From NCBI GenBank assembly GCA_023053545.1, contig JAKZAN010000002.1, forward strand, positions 1,782,375-1,846,374: a stretch of DNA of 64,000 nt, in the 5' to 3' direction. This DNA is from Lepidurus packardi (taxonomy: Eukaryota; Arthropoda; Branchiopoda; Notostraca; Triopsidae). This document shows positions 25,029-38,200 of this stretch, one piece after another (positions within the stretch are counted from its first letter, which is position 1; every line of letters starts with the position of its first letter). Under the pieces are notes generated by a model, which saw only the letters and a program-made list of their open reading frames with translations, was not told the origin of the DNA and made no database searches. A program made the position numbers and the translations under genes.

Positions 25029-25416
25029 ATGTCGGATGAGGATCAAGTTGCAATTGAGGAGGAGGTAGCACAAGAAGAGGAAGACTTGGTGGTAAAAGAT
25101 TAAAATATTAAGTTAAAAAATTGTCTTTGATAAGATTTAAATGGGTTGTATTCGGCATTTCGTAGGATCCTATCATTAAAGTTAAGGAAGAATGCAGTCA
25201 AACGAAAGAATGCGCACCTTTGTTGGAAAAACTCAATACCTGCAACGACCGTGTTAACAGCCGAACCAAAACAACCGAAGATTGCACAGAAGAGCTCATT
25301 GATTACTTGCATTGCGCTGACCATTGTGTAAGTATTCAACTTCAATACGCAATTTAAATTGTATTAACATTTTCTTCCTCTAGCTCGCTCATCGCATCTT
25401 CAACTACCTCAAATGA
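25029..25416 (+). CDS. UQCRH: Cytochrome bc1 complex subunit 6 (hinge protein, UQCRH)
   Basis: Small acidic subunit of respiratory complex III at the intermembrane-space face, assisting cytochrome c1 to cytochrome c interaction. Three exons: 25029-25091 (acidic MSDEDQVAIEEEVAQEEEDL), 25166-25327 and 25384-25416 (LAHRIFNYLK, stop). The central exon holds the twin cysteine pattern of the family (KEECSQTKECAPLLEKLNTC, then EDCTEELIDYLHCADHC). Total 85 aa. All joins are in phase 0. Confidence 0.95.
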
Positions 25417-28400
25417 GGAAATTCAGACGACTAGGCAGAGATATCAGAACCCTTTTTTCCATCCTATTATTCCTTTGCTGTCAAAGGGGTACGTTCTGTA
25501 GTGTTAATATGAAAATACAGCAAAGGTTGATGTAGAATTAGCATCCCTAGTAATTTTAGTTCCTGTCAAGTTACTCCTTTAGTCACATTAAATAAGCCTA
25601 ATTCTGCAAATCAACATTTTCTAACATTAACTAAATTAAAATAGAAACATGTTTCGAAAGTTGTAAGGATAGGAAATTTGGAAGAAAAGGGCGGAGCTTT
25701 TTACGCTGAAAAATTAATTACTCGGTTAATTTGCATAATTGACTAGGGATTCTCAGCCAGAACACTTCATTTGATCTCTTCTATTACACATATTTTTTTT
25801 CATTTTGAAACCTTACTCCCCCTTTAAACATCAGTCGCGATTAATAAATGCCTGCTTGTTATTAAGACATTTAGTTTTTCTACCACTTTCTAGATGGCTC
25901 AAGGTGAAAACATTTTAATGAAACAATCTCTTCATATTCTAAACGCATTTGTAGAATATTTGTAATTTTCTTGCCTTTGTGTTAATAAAGGCTAAAACGC
26001 TGTACTTTTTGGGTTATAAAACAGATCGGTTCTTGTTTGAAAACATTATTTACTACTCGGCTTGATGTTGTTGGACTGTTTTTAGTCAAAACTGTGCCAT
26101 CTAACGGGCACTACTTGGCTTGAATTTGTAGTTATTTGCTGATCTTAGTTTGCTCATTAGTTCTTAGAGGGCGTTTGATGTCCAGTTTGAATCAAAAAAC
26201 GTCATGGAATTTAATTTTCAAAGCTTACCCATCTGCCGGCTGTTGAATGCCAAGCTCAAGCTCAGTCAGCGCATTTGGCTGTGTGTATTTGTAAGTGTGA
26301 GGGGTGCAAAGAACCGGCAAATCAAGGCGTGAATGTTACATTTGGTGCGACCAAATTAGAACAGAAAAGGACGTGCCTTCTCCCTTTCGTGCTTAGTTGC
26401 ATAGTAGACTCCAAGTATAATCAGGACAAAGTCGAACCAAGTGTTTTTAAAGTGGACGTACCCAAATTTGGACATTTTTACCCCATCTCTGAAACTCCTA
26501 AATTAGATCGTATCTCAGCTCTTCTCCCCGCGTAAGTAAAAAACAGAAAGTCCTTTATTTTCTTACCCTTCATAAATCTAACCAACAAGAGCTGTCGCAA
26601 AAAAAAGTGAAAGAAGCCATTGTTCTGCAAAATGTCAGAGGGAAAATTCCGCCAGGTTCACGCCACAAGGATCTGTCCGTAGTAATACGTGTTTTCGCCT
26701 AAACCTCACGTCGTTATGCACAACCAAATGGGTAATATCCCCCAGCGAAAAAGAGATGCAAACATGAGAAGGTTACAGAAAGTTGCTATGTGCTTCTAGG
26801 CCCAATCATTTGCATTCTTCACCCTAAAACCCCCAGGCCTCCGCTAACCCCGTTTGGATTTCCCCCATTCCTCCCCTCTAATGTCTAGCCGCCAATTTCA
26901 AATCTGACCATCTGTTCTCTGACTCAGTTTGCCTCATATTCACACAGATGAAGGACAAAGAAGTCCCTTTTTTTACAAAAATACTTTTTTACTTTTTTTA
27001 AAAAAAAAGTTAAAAATGAAAGTAGAAATCGTGTGTTGAAAACGAAAAAAATAAATAAAGAATAGTTTACAAATCGTAGCATAAAAATTGAGAATTCTTG
27101 TCTAGAGGAAGGAAAAAATAATAGGGCAGTGTTGTGTAATTCCTTAAATCCCGTCGTTCACTCAAGGCTTCGTGTCAACAACACAACACGAGCCATTTAT
27201 CGGGCTTCAATTGCCTTGATAAGGGAACTCTTGTGTAGATCATATGCAGCCTAAGCTAAATATCAGCAAGAGGGACTCGGGATTTGTCACGTAAGCACCT
27301 TATAAGAAGTATTTAGACAGCTTCCATTTCAAAAGAATGTTAAGATCTGTTTAGAAGTAAGGAAGTAAGCGTTGCCACACTGTACAAGCTTTCCCGAAGA
27401 TTTATTACGTATTTAGAATACTATAATCGTATAGTTCCGATTCCGGGTCAAAGTACGACGTTTTTTTTTTTTACTTCATGGTTTCTTAAGCAAGTTCTTG
27501 AAGGTTTAAGACGGGTTTTAAGGACAAAGTTTTAAATAACGAACACACCCTTCCGTGTCATACAGTGTGACTGTCACTCGGGGCGTCCCAAACATATAGA
27601 TGTTTTCAGGGGTTTTATTCTGGAAAAAGAAGTGGAGAAATTACTTGTTGGGCTTCTTGGGGCATCTTTTTAGCTCTGCTTGATCTCATTACACTTTTAA
27701 CGAAGATGCCAGGATTGTTGCTAGAATGTTAAGTCGGTTGGGGGTAGTTGCGTGATTTCGAAGAAGAATAAGTAAGAAAATCCAAGTCTGTTTGCTACCT
27801 ATAAAGGAAGGAAGAATCAAGGTCGAAGTCTTCATCTTTTGTAAGTTTTTTCACGATTCTCGTGAATTGTGAATTGAAAACGAAATGAGAAGTTGCTGAC
27901 GAGTGAAAATCCCACAGAAGAAGGTAGACGAAGAGAAGAAAGCTTTGTCAAACTTGAACTTCAGAAGTCAAGCTTCGGGAAGTTCGATTGTCATTGAGCT
28001 TAAGAGACAACCAAACCAGAAAGCTTATTCATACTCCTCCTTCTGTAACAAAATAGTCAGTTTGTATCCGTATCTGAGCCGGACAACTTGTCTTATTGTG
28101 TCTGTTTATCCGTGAGGACTTTGCTTTCGCACTGAAAGTTCGTTGACTAGCATAGGGTTCGCTTGCTGTTAACCTGAAGTTACGCTTACATGTTATACTT
28201 ATACGTTACACATTACACTGGTGAATATCGTACTGCAATAGGATAATTAATTTACGTTATTACACACACAAATATTTACACTTAACTTGTAAACCAATAC
28301 GCTAATTGGTTTAAGAGTTAAATATTCTTATTATTATATTACTAGCCTGCTCACCAACAGTGAAATTAGTTTTTAAGCTCATTAAAAGCAAGAAAAGTTT

Positions 28401-29261
28401 GAAGTATTTGCGTTCCTGATACGAAAACAGAAACAAGACAAAAATGCTAACTGCTACACATTTCTGTTTCTTAGGACCAAATTCTTTGTAAAAAGTTGCA
28501 ACAATGAACGCTTTTAGAACATCCATTTAGCAACGTGACAATATGTAATGTTAGTTTAAGGTGAAATCCAGGCAAGTTTGTAACAATCTATGATTTTAGA
28601 ACATCCATTTAGCAGCAGTGGCAATACATAACGTTAATTTAAGGTAAAAGTCAGATATGTTTGCAACAATGAAACGCTTAGGTGAGCCAAGTTTGGTACT
28701 GTAAGGTTCAGAGCAATAGGCGCGCACAATGAAAGATTCGAAAGTAACACAGTGCATCACGTTACATTACATTACAGGTTCATAGCGTTTAACTAACGGT
28801 GCTAGAAATATAAACTTACACAACTTACATGACAAATTTCTCTCTAATATGTAGATCGTGCAAGTGGGAAGGCGTAAGTGTGGGAGAAGTGTATTTCTTG
28901 CTGACTTAACCTCATTTTCTTGTTTTGTTTATTTCTGTTGCAGTTGGTGCTGGCAACTGTCATCCATCAAGCAACAACTCCTTGTCTTGTCAGACTACGA
29001 CGTCTATTTTGAGACCCGTCTTTCATACAATTGCAATTTGGGTCACCGGTACGTGGCTTTAACTCTGACGTAAAACCCTATTCGAACGACTAATAATCCT
29101 TACTCCTTTTGGTAATCCTAATCTGTGTACTTAACCCCAGAAACTCGTGACGCAAACTTTTCGTTGTCGTTTTGTCTTTGTGGTGTTGGGTTTGGAAAAC
29201 TAACTCTCACATGCACGAACCAACTTAGAAACCCTTCGAACTAAAGCAAAAACACGCAAAA
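25417..29261. other. Gene-poor intergenic region upstream of the LIM gene
   Basis: No confident gene across 3.8 kb. One candidate exon at 26204-26290 starts with ATG, encodes MEFNFQSLPICRLLNAKLKL plus nine residues, and ends at a good donor (GTAAGT), but no partner exon was found. Two and a part copies of an 82-bp tandem repeat lie at 28495-28690. The 3' part probably holds 5' untranslated exons of the LIM gene. Homopolymer runs lie at about 26960-27010 and 27460. Confidence 0.4.
28495..28690. repeat. 82-bp imperfect tandem repeat
   Basis: The phrase TTTTAGAACATCCATTTAGC recurs at 28512 and 28594, exactly 82 bp apart, flanked by matching TTGNAACAAT and TTTAAGGT segments. A third partial unit begins near 28660. 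It is non-coding and possibly minisatellite-like. Confidence 0.7.
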
Positions 29262-32200
29262 ATGGCGCAAGTTATTTGGGATGTGGATATGGAAGCCGAT
29301 TCGCTGGAAACTTGGACTTTGCACGACTCCAATCCATCTAAGAAGTCAGACAACAATTTAACATTGTTAGATTTGGAATTTGGAGAAGAATCCGCTCCGT
29401 TGGGTAAAGTTCAAGTGGTCCGAGTCGTGGAGCAAGACTCCAAAAGCGTTTTGAACAGAGACAACGACACTGACCCACTCTGTTGGTCATCCGAAGTAAC
29501 GGAAAAGGTGGAATCTTTGTTAGAAAGCGTCGAAGCAGAGTTGGCGTACCAGAGAAACGTGGTTTTCGTTCAAACAGAAGCTGAAAACTCCGAGATTTCA
29601 ATCGAAGAACGCTTGGACACCTCTAAAGAGCAAACTGCTAATCTTTTAGTGGATTTTCAATCGGTTCCAATCGTTTTTAAAGGGAATGTGAGTTCCATTT
29701 TAAGTTCGTCTGACGAATGGCTTGTCGACTCATTGAATGATTCACAACCAGAATCTACCGCGCTTTACGAGATCAATTACGTTCAGCATTCCGCTGACGC
29801 CCTTTTATTTGATGAAGAGCCCCATAAGTTATGCAACGAGACATTGACGGAGTCTACCCGCGTCATGCAACAAGCGCCGGACTCGAAAAACACATTAGAA
29901 GAAGAGGAAAGTTACGAAATTGTACACCATGAGACGGCGTCCACGGTCCATGTGCAAGTGTACGCTGTATGTCCACATAAGGCCGAGTTGGAACAACAAG
30001 AGAAGGAACAAGAAGAGCTAAGAAAATTGAAAAAGAGCCAGATTGCGAAGGAACACGAGTTACATATTGAAGAAACACAAGTTTTGGCCCAAGAAGAAGA
30101 CGTTGAGGCCCAAAACGGCTTCCCAGACGAGGAAGAAGCGCAGCTCCAAGTTCAGGTGGATAGTCAGCAGCTTTTGAAACAAAACCAAATTGAATTCGAA
30201 GAAGTTGAAGAGAGCGTTGCTATGGAACACGAAATTGAAACGAAGATGTGCACCCCAGTTGAAATTGCAGCCAAAGTAGGGCAGCTTTACAGCAATAATG
30301 AAGTTGAAGATAATGAGCAGCAACTTTTCAGCAGTAATGAAATGGAAGACAATGAAGAGCAGCTTTTCAGCAATCATGAAATTGAAGACGAAAATCAGCT
30401 TCTTGATGAGAAAGAAGTGGAGGAACATATGACTAACAACGTGGACACTGAACAAGAACAATTTACAGTTGAAAATATTTGCGATTTTGAAGCAAACGAA
30501 CAGATTTCTAGCCGAAACGAGTTCGAGTTTGAAGAGACGAACCTTACTAAGGTTAAGAGCGAGTTGAGTTTTGAGAAGGAGCAACTCCGTTCAACGATGA
30601 AATTAGACTTGGAAAAGGAAATTGGTCTGACGAAAGAATTCCAGTTTGAAGGAAAACAACTTGTGCAGGGAAATGGACCAAAGAAAATTGTTGAAGCTCA
30701 AGTGGCGAACAAGACTAACCATAACGCATGTCCTTCGGATAACTCCATGCATGTCATTTTTGGTGTGGCCTTACGAAGTGCTCCTAAACCTATGGATTAC
30801 GATGTGAGTTGATTCCATTAACCTTCTTAAAAAACTTACTTAAAAAATTTTCGTCATGAATTGAATGACCTCAGATTGACGCAAAATAATTTTTTCATTT
30901 TATGTTCGCTTGTTGTCTTCAACTCTTCAAATAATATTTCAACAATTTTTGAAACGTAAACAAATGAAGTGCAAATAGTATCAACATCCGTTTTGCTTTT
31001 CAGTCGGGGAATTGCATTAAGGAGGGGGGTCACTTTTCTGGTATACAGCGAAAACATGCGTCAGTTTGAGATAAATGATCTGAAGATCATTTGTTAAGGA
31101 ACATTCTTTGTCTTTAGGCAATGGATATCGCTAAAGAGAACGAAAAGCCTTTAGCGGTGAACCTGGCCGAGGCTGAAATTTTGAACGCTGCCGAAAACGT
31201 GCAAAAGAAGAAGAAGAAGAAGAAAGTCGATAGTGAGAAGAAGAAAAAGACCAAAAAATCCTCTGAAACTGTAAGTATAAGTTTGAACTCATTAGTTTTA
31301 TATTTTTCTTGGCATTAAGATCCTCCCATGCGTGAAGCCAATAGATGCAAAAAAGGAGAGGGTAAATAACTTGTAATCTTTTACACGAGAGTCTGTATTT
31401 TACTATTAAAGGATGGTTAGGACAGGGGTGTGGTGCTTTAGTACGTGACGTTATTTCGGGTTACATGGAAGAGACGTCGTCATAAGACTCGCACATTCTT
31501 TTACCGCGAGACGCCAGGCGTTAATTTTAGATTTTTGGGTTCGACCAGTTGGCGTTTTGGTATTCAACTGGGTCTAAAGAATGTGTAACTCTGCAAGCTT
31601 CGTCATAGTTCTTAATTTTAGGACGCTGAGAAGGGTTTATTCAATTATGTTCCGTTTGCTCGGTTTATTCGTCACCCTAACGTTCAAACAGGGAGTTTTT
31701 CATGTAAACAAACAGTCAAACGATACCGGGCAATGTTTCTTTTAAACTTTCAATAAGCCAAGAGGTCAAGTGGAAATGACTGGGTCAGGAGGACCTTAGC
31801 ATAGTTAAAAACTTCCCGGAAAACTGGTCCTTTTTAATGGCTTAAACTGTTTACGTTGGAGTAGAACTGGGGAACTGGTTTTTGTCTTTAAGGTCAGTTG
31901 TGAAAAATTGTATTATTGAAGGGGAGGGAGGGGTTATTGGCAGCACTCTTAGATAGTTTGGTTATGTTTTTTTATGATAAGAAGGAGAACAAGGACCGTG
32001 TAGTGCCGAAAGCAAATGCGGCAGGTTACAGTTAGAATTGCCTGGAAAACTTCCGCAAAGTTTTCCACGTGTGACGGCTCGCGGCAGATTGCATGGAAGC
32101 AGGTAGGCAAAGCTGGGTAGTTTCCAAGGATTGTTAGCAACTGTCGGCCGTCAACCTTTCCGGGTCTGAGGGTCCGTGGCCAGTGTTGGATGAGTGTTGT

Positions 32201-35200
32201 TCAGGTTAGTGTGAAGCTCAGTGATATCCAAGTTAGAAATCTTTTGGAATCTTCCACAAAGCGTAATTAATGCTGAATTGACTCTTGATGAACTAAAGGA
32301 AGTGAAACGGAAACAGCTTAGCTCACTAAATACCTGGCATGATGGGGCAGCATGGGCGTGTTCTTCCGCCAAATGCTAAAGCACTCACTTCACCCTATTT
32401 GGTGCAACAGATGCTCAAATGGTTCAGTGCGTCCACTCCTGATCTGCATCACCTGTGCTCGGTTCTCGATAACATTGTAAATGTTGATCAGTGCATGATG
32501 AGTTCCTTAATTATTGACATTTCTTGTGTGTTAATTAACCAAAGAGTGTTGTAAGGGTTTTGCTTAGTTGCTAATGTTTGACTAATTAACTCTATAGTCT
32601 TCCGACCCTGAAGAGGGAGAAGTCTTCTCGTCGCCATCCAGTCCTACCAAACTAACCCGAAGCAGATCCCATCATGTAAGAACCTTGTATACGAAACGAA
32701 ACTAAGTTCTGGTCTCGAATTTCGAACATATCCGCTCTTTTAACCATGTATACCTTAACCGTCTGAACGGTCAACTTTCTTGAGCTCGAGACCTGTTTGC
32801 TGCATCGTAACAATCAATGTTTTGGAGCATTCATACGGGTGTATAAGTTTTCGAACGTTTTGTGTTTCTCCAGCATAATATAAAAACATTCGCCTTTTTT
32901 AGCTCAGCAATAGCAACATTTGAATCTAAAGCAAAAATGAAAAGTTCAGAGTATACATTGCTCAATATACATTTTAGAATATTTTAAGCTTTCTTAGCAT
33001 GTTGCAACAGAAGAAATCTTCGCATTTTAGCGCCGTACCGTTTGACTGTATTGCAATAATGAAAGTCGAGGGTAGAGAAAGGCAGCATTCCTTGCTAAGA
33101 AACAGTTTAAAGTTTAAAACGTTGAAAAGACGCGGTCAAGAAACGTTCGATTTTCCACCCTTGCATCGCGCGCTGAAGTTAGCCTACAATTTTTCGAACG
33201 TTTTTGTGTGCAGGAAATGCATGGCAATCAGTTGTCCTTGCCCGTGACCCAGATTGAGCTTGTTGACTTGCATGGATCAAACTCGAGTGCTAAAAGCCCT
33301 AACCAGCATTTGGAAGAAAATTCCGTCCCTTCTATGCCCTCTGTGAAAAACTTGGTAAGTCGTATTTTGCTTGATTTCACTTTACGATTTTTGTGCATGG
33401 TGTGAAGACTGTAGTGTTGACATTTTCTGTTTATTTTCCTTTACTTTGGCTTTGGGCGGACTTCGCCGTTGTTTTTGTGTTCGCATGGATAGAAACAAAC
33501 GTATTACCAAGTCGTAGCCGCAGCTTCACCTCGGGCTAGAGCCAATTCCGAATTGCAAACCCGAGTTGATATCGAACATTTGGTAAGTTTTTTTTTTTTA
33601 AATAGATCCTTTTCATCAGTTATTACAACTGCTTTGAAGATACGGTCAAGGGGAGCTGTAGTGTTGTTATTGTATTGCTTTCCGGTTAGCTAATCAGGTT
33701 ATTTCCTGCTAAAATTGGAGTTGAAACGGAAGTTTGCGGTTTATGGGGATCGTTGATAACATAAAATTCGCTTCTTTTTTCATGTTACACAATATTGTTG
33801 AGGGGGGCTTGTAGCGACAGTCATAGCCAACGCCCAGTTAGTTTTTGGGGTCAGAAAAAGCTTCCGAATCAAGTCAGTCCATAGACAGTTTGACAAGTGG
33901 ACGATGCACATGCTGTTGAAGCTGTGAAGAACTTTTGCGCACAAAAAAAGTGGGTACAAAAAATTGTTAATGACCCAACAAGGAGCTGGGAAATAGTGGG
34001 CGATGCACATTGCCTAATGTAACAGCTGAACTAACAAAACATTGGATTGTGTGCATCTGGTCATCTGGTGTGTGCTTATTTCCCCCATTTCGTTTTAACA
34101 CTTCTCTTCTCGTCTTGTCCCCCGAAACATTTAGAAAGCCAGTTGGAATGATCTAAGCCTGCAAGAACCTCGTACTAAACATACCCTTAAAGAAAGAATT
34201 TGTACTGGTGTCTCCGTAGCAGACCTGGTAACAACTTAACATAATTTAAACCATTAACACGATCGTAAACCTCTTGGATATGATTCTAACCATGAAACGT
34301 TCTTTTAACCCAAATTAGAGGCGAAGTTTCTCCGATTTAACTAACATGGAGCATTCAAAAGTGTGGACCCCTAACCCTAAGCTTTCTTCCAAATCTTTGG
34401 TAAAAGAAAAATAATAATTTTAAAAATATTGACATATTCCCATTAACGGCTAACTAACCCTTTATAGCGTGGCAGTTTTGAAGACTTGAGCATGGATTTC
34501 TCCCCAATGCGAAAAGCCACATCTACGCCTAAACTAAATAAGCAAATTAGTGAATACGAAGAGGTGAATTATGATTCATTATTAGAAGCATTCTGTTCAT
34601 ATTCTGCTAAATTTTTTTCGTCCTGAAACCGAATACCATTCATTAATCAATTAATTTGTTAATTTAAGAAAATTCTTGCTAATTTATTTCGTCTTTTGTG
34701 CATTTTTTTATTTTTTACAGAAAACTAGCTTCACTAGAGAACGCGTGGAAATTGATTATAATAAGAAAATTCATGTCCGATCTGTTGACACGGCCCAAGT
34801 ACAACGCCAGTTTAACAAGGTTCGTTTCTATTTTTTTTTCGGGGCTTCAATTTTTCCTGTTTTTTTTTTCCATTTGCCTTGATTAACACATAACCGAGAG
34901 TGGCTTTTGATTGCTATGTAAATATTTAACTTTCTATGAATGGGTGTTTTATGAGGTCATGAACTTTTTCTGAAACAGGCAGATTTAACGTCACTGGGAA
35001 TAAAAAGTAAACAAAGGGCGTGGCCTAATTTGTTTTCCCCCTTTCTTCCCGTAATCTTTTCTTGTCTGCATTCCAATTAGTCAACTATTCCATTAGCATA
35101 TTATTATGTCATTATTAAAAAGAAACTTCCCTTATTTCAAAAATAAAATTTTAATTTCTCAGTTCGAGACTGGAAAAGGTTCATTTATTCTCCAAAAACG

Positions 35201-38200
35201 CTTAAAAGGACTCCGTTAGAGATAAATTAACGAAAAAATCTAATCTGTGAGAAAAAAAGCCCGAAGTATTTATGTTTCAAGGCCACAATTTCATAACGTC
35301 GGATGTTTGTGTTTTTATGAAAAGGAAACTTCCTGTTTGATAAAAAGAAACGTTTCTTATCGAATGTTTTCGATTACAAATTAATTCATTTGTAACTAAC
35401 AATTTGTATGTTTTTTGTATGTGTTTTTTCTCTTTGGCGGATCATAGAATGTGTTTCCCTTGTATGCGGCATTGGATCAGCATGAAAAGGCAACTAATTT
35501 CCACTAATCTTTGTTTTCGAATCCATTTGTCATGCGTGGTTGACTGACGCACAGGTGCTAATGAATTCCGTTGTAGGCTGGTGATGGCGAAACGACGAAA
35601 CTCTGTCGTCTGTGTCAGAAGCAAGTGTTCCAAATGGAACTGATAAAAGCGGAAAAGTCTTCTTGGCACAAAAACTGTTTCCGGTGCAAAGAATGTAGCA
35701 AACAATTAACGTAATTTTCTTTAATTTTCCCAATAATTTTCGAAAAACCTAATGTGTTGGATTCAATTCAATAGAGTGGATACGTATATGAGCCATGAAG
35801 GTGTTTTGTTTTGCAAACCGCATTTCAAGTCCTTGTTTCAACCCAAAGCCGTGTTCGATGAAGAGCAACCAGGTACAACCGTCGTTTTAGTTAGCTTGGA
35901 TTTGAGCTAATGAACTAATGAAACTAAATTGAATTCATTGTGATTTTTTTTTTACTTTTTTTTTTAGTACGGATTCGAAAGCTTGAGTTAATAGTCCGTG
36001 AGAATCAGCCCTTGGAACTGGATCCTGATGTTGTGCGAAGTATAATTTCAACACCTTTGAATTCTTAGGAGTTGAACATAATGGGGGAAAACGTTGATTA
36101 CTTAGGTTCGGATCGCCCTGATTACGGCTTAGAAGAATTATCCAACTTGGACGTCAAGTCTCGCTTCAGCGTCTTTGAAAAGTCCAAAGAAGAGGAAAGT
36201 TTGGACCAAGATTTGAGTCGGTCTCCATCCATGGCTGGTGTCAAACGCTCCGAGAGCATTCTCGTCAAAATGGCCAAGTAACTATTCCTTAATCTAAGCT
36301 TCTTAATAACGATCGGTCAATCGAAATACAATTTAAACGCTCTAGTTTAGCATAGTTTCTATGATAGAGCTTCACAAAGTGGTTTAGAGTGATCTTCCAG
36401 TGTAACGAAAATAACGAAGTTCTCTCGTCTCTTTTCAGGTTCCAAGCCGGGAAAGGCTTAGAAGGCCTCACCGCCGAAGAGTTGAACGGGTTAGTTCACG
36501 CGCAAGAAGAAGAAGACTCTTCTTCGGACGAAGAAGAAGTTGACGGCGTGGTCAAATCCCGGAAACGCAAAGAACGCGCGGAAAGTTTTGCCTCCATGGG
36601 CGATTTGAAGCACAAGTGGGAGAAAAGCGCCCCTACTGAGGGTCATGCGAGGAGAGAAGTGCTCGCTGAAGAGCGCAAAGATGAGTTGCAGAAGCTGAGG
36701 GCTCGATTATGCGCCGGACGTCAAGAAAGACTCAAAGAAGCGTACGAGCAAGCCGTTCAAGACAGCGAAGTGACTCCAAAGAGTGGGAAACTGGATCTAG
36801 AAGTCGAAGCCATGACTGTCACAGCCAAAAGCTTGAAAGAACGCTTCGAGAAGGGCATGGATGAAGATAACAGGAAATCCAAGCTCGTGGAAGACGAATC
36901 CGACATCTTTGAAGCAGGTTAGAATATTATTTCTTGCATTTTTAAAGATTTTCGGACATGATTTTTTTTTCTTCTATTTTCGAACGTGCGTTTGAGGCTC
37001 TGTTTTGTAGGATTACTAGAGTATTTCCTTAACTAGCGGCTTTTGTTGTTTCTACAGGTACTGCTAAGCAGTCGAGACATCTTTTTAAGGAAATGGAAGC
37101 TCAAAATGCTGGCAAACAAGAAACGACAGTGCTACGTCGCACGCAATCCCAACGCATTCCGCAAACTCCTGAAGAACCCAAGAAATTCGTGCGGGAGGTC
37201 AGTTTCTTTTCTGTTATTTGATAGTTTGTAGGCCGTGAAAAGGATAGAAACATGGTGGAAGGGTCTTTGGGCTTCTTTTGGATGCTTATTTTCTTGGCTA
37301 ATGAGCAGGTTAGCGGTGAATTGGTTCGTTCTTCGGATACTTCGGAGCAAGTAGAAGTCCCCACTGCGGATCTCGCGTCTCGTTTCCGCTTTTTTGAGAC
37401 CTACAAGGAAGAAAAAGCGAAGGAGAAGGCTGTTCAGCCCAGGAAGAAGATTGTCATTCCTCGACAACAGCCAGAGCAGGTGTGGCAATCCTCTCCCTGT
37501 GCGCGCAATTTGTATACCTCTCCCTAAACACCTTAACTATCAACTAACTCTTGTTTAACTTTCTAGTCCTACTACCTTCGTGTGATAATAATTCATTTTC
37601 GTATCTTGTTTCGTCTCACGCTGAAAGCTGGGGGGGATGGGGAACAAATGGGGGAGATTGAAGAGAAAAGGGAAGTTTATCATTAACATTTTGACGTTTC
37701 TTTCTTGGGATATAGGATACCACAGATGGCCAAATTGCAAAGGATCCGAATGTGGCACGAGGCGACGATAACGTCGAAGAAGAGGTCAAGACGAATACCG
37801 CTTCCCGTATGTTGTCCGTTTTCCGGCGAATGGAACTTGGCGTGAATGAAGAAAAACCGCAGGGACCTAAACCCCTCAAGAGCTTCACTCCTCCCCCCGA
37901 TTATAAAGGCGAAACCGACTCGGAAGAGGAAGAAGATGAAGATGACGAAGAGGAAGAGGAAGAAGGAAGCGAATTTGAAGAGGAAGAAGAAGAAAAAGGA
38001 GTTCACCACCAAAATGAGGACGAATTACTCCGATTGGTAAACTGTTTAATCTTTTGGAAAAATTAGTGCGAGAAGTACTTCAAGAAGCTAAAGAATAGCT
38101 TAGAAATTATTTCCGAAATTTCTTTAATAATTTATTTAGAATATTTTTTAATATTACTTCAGAATTAAACAAGATATTTGCTAAAGTATTACTTCCGAAA

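Noticed and set aside
30060..30584. Long minus-strand ORF (174 codons)
   Set aside because: Phe/Leu/Asn-rich shadow of the Glu/Gln-rich first exon of the LIM gene.
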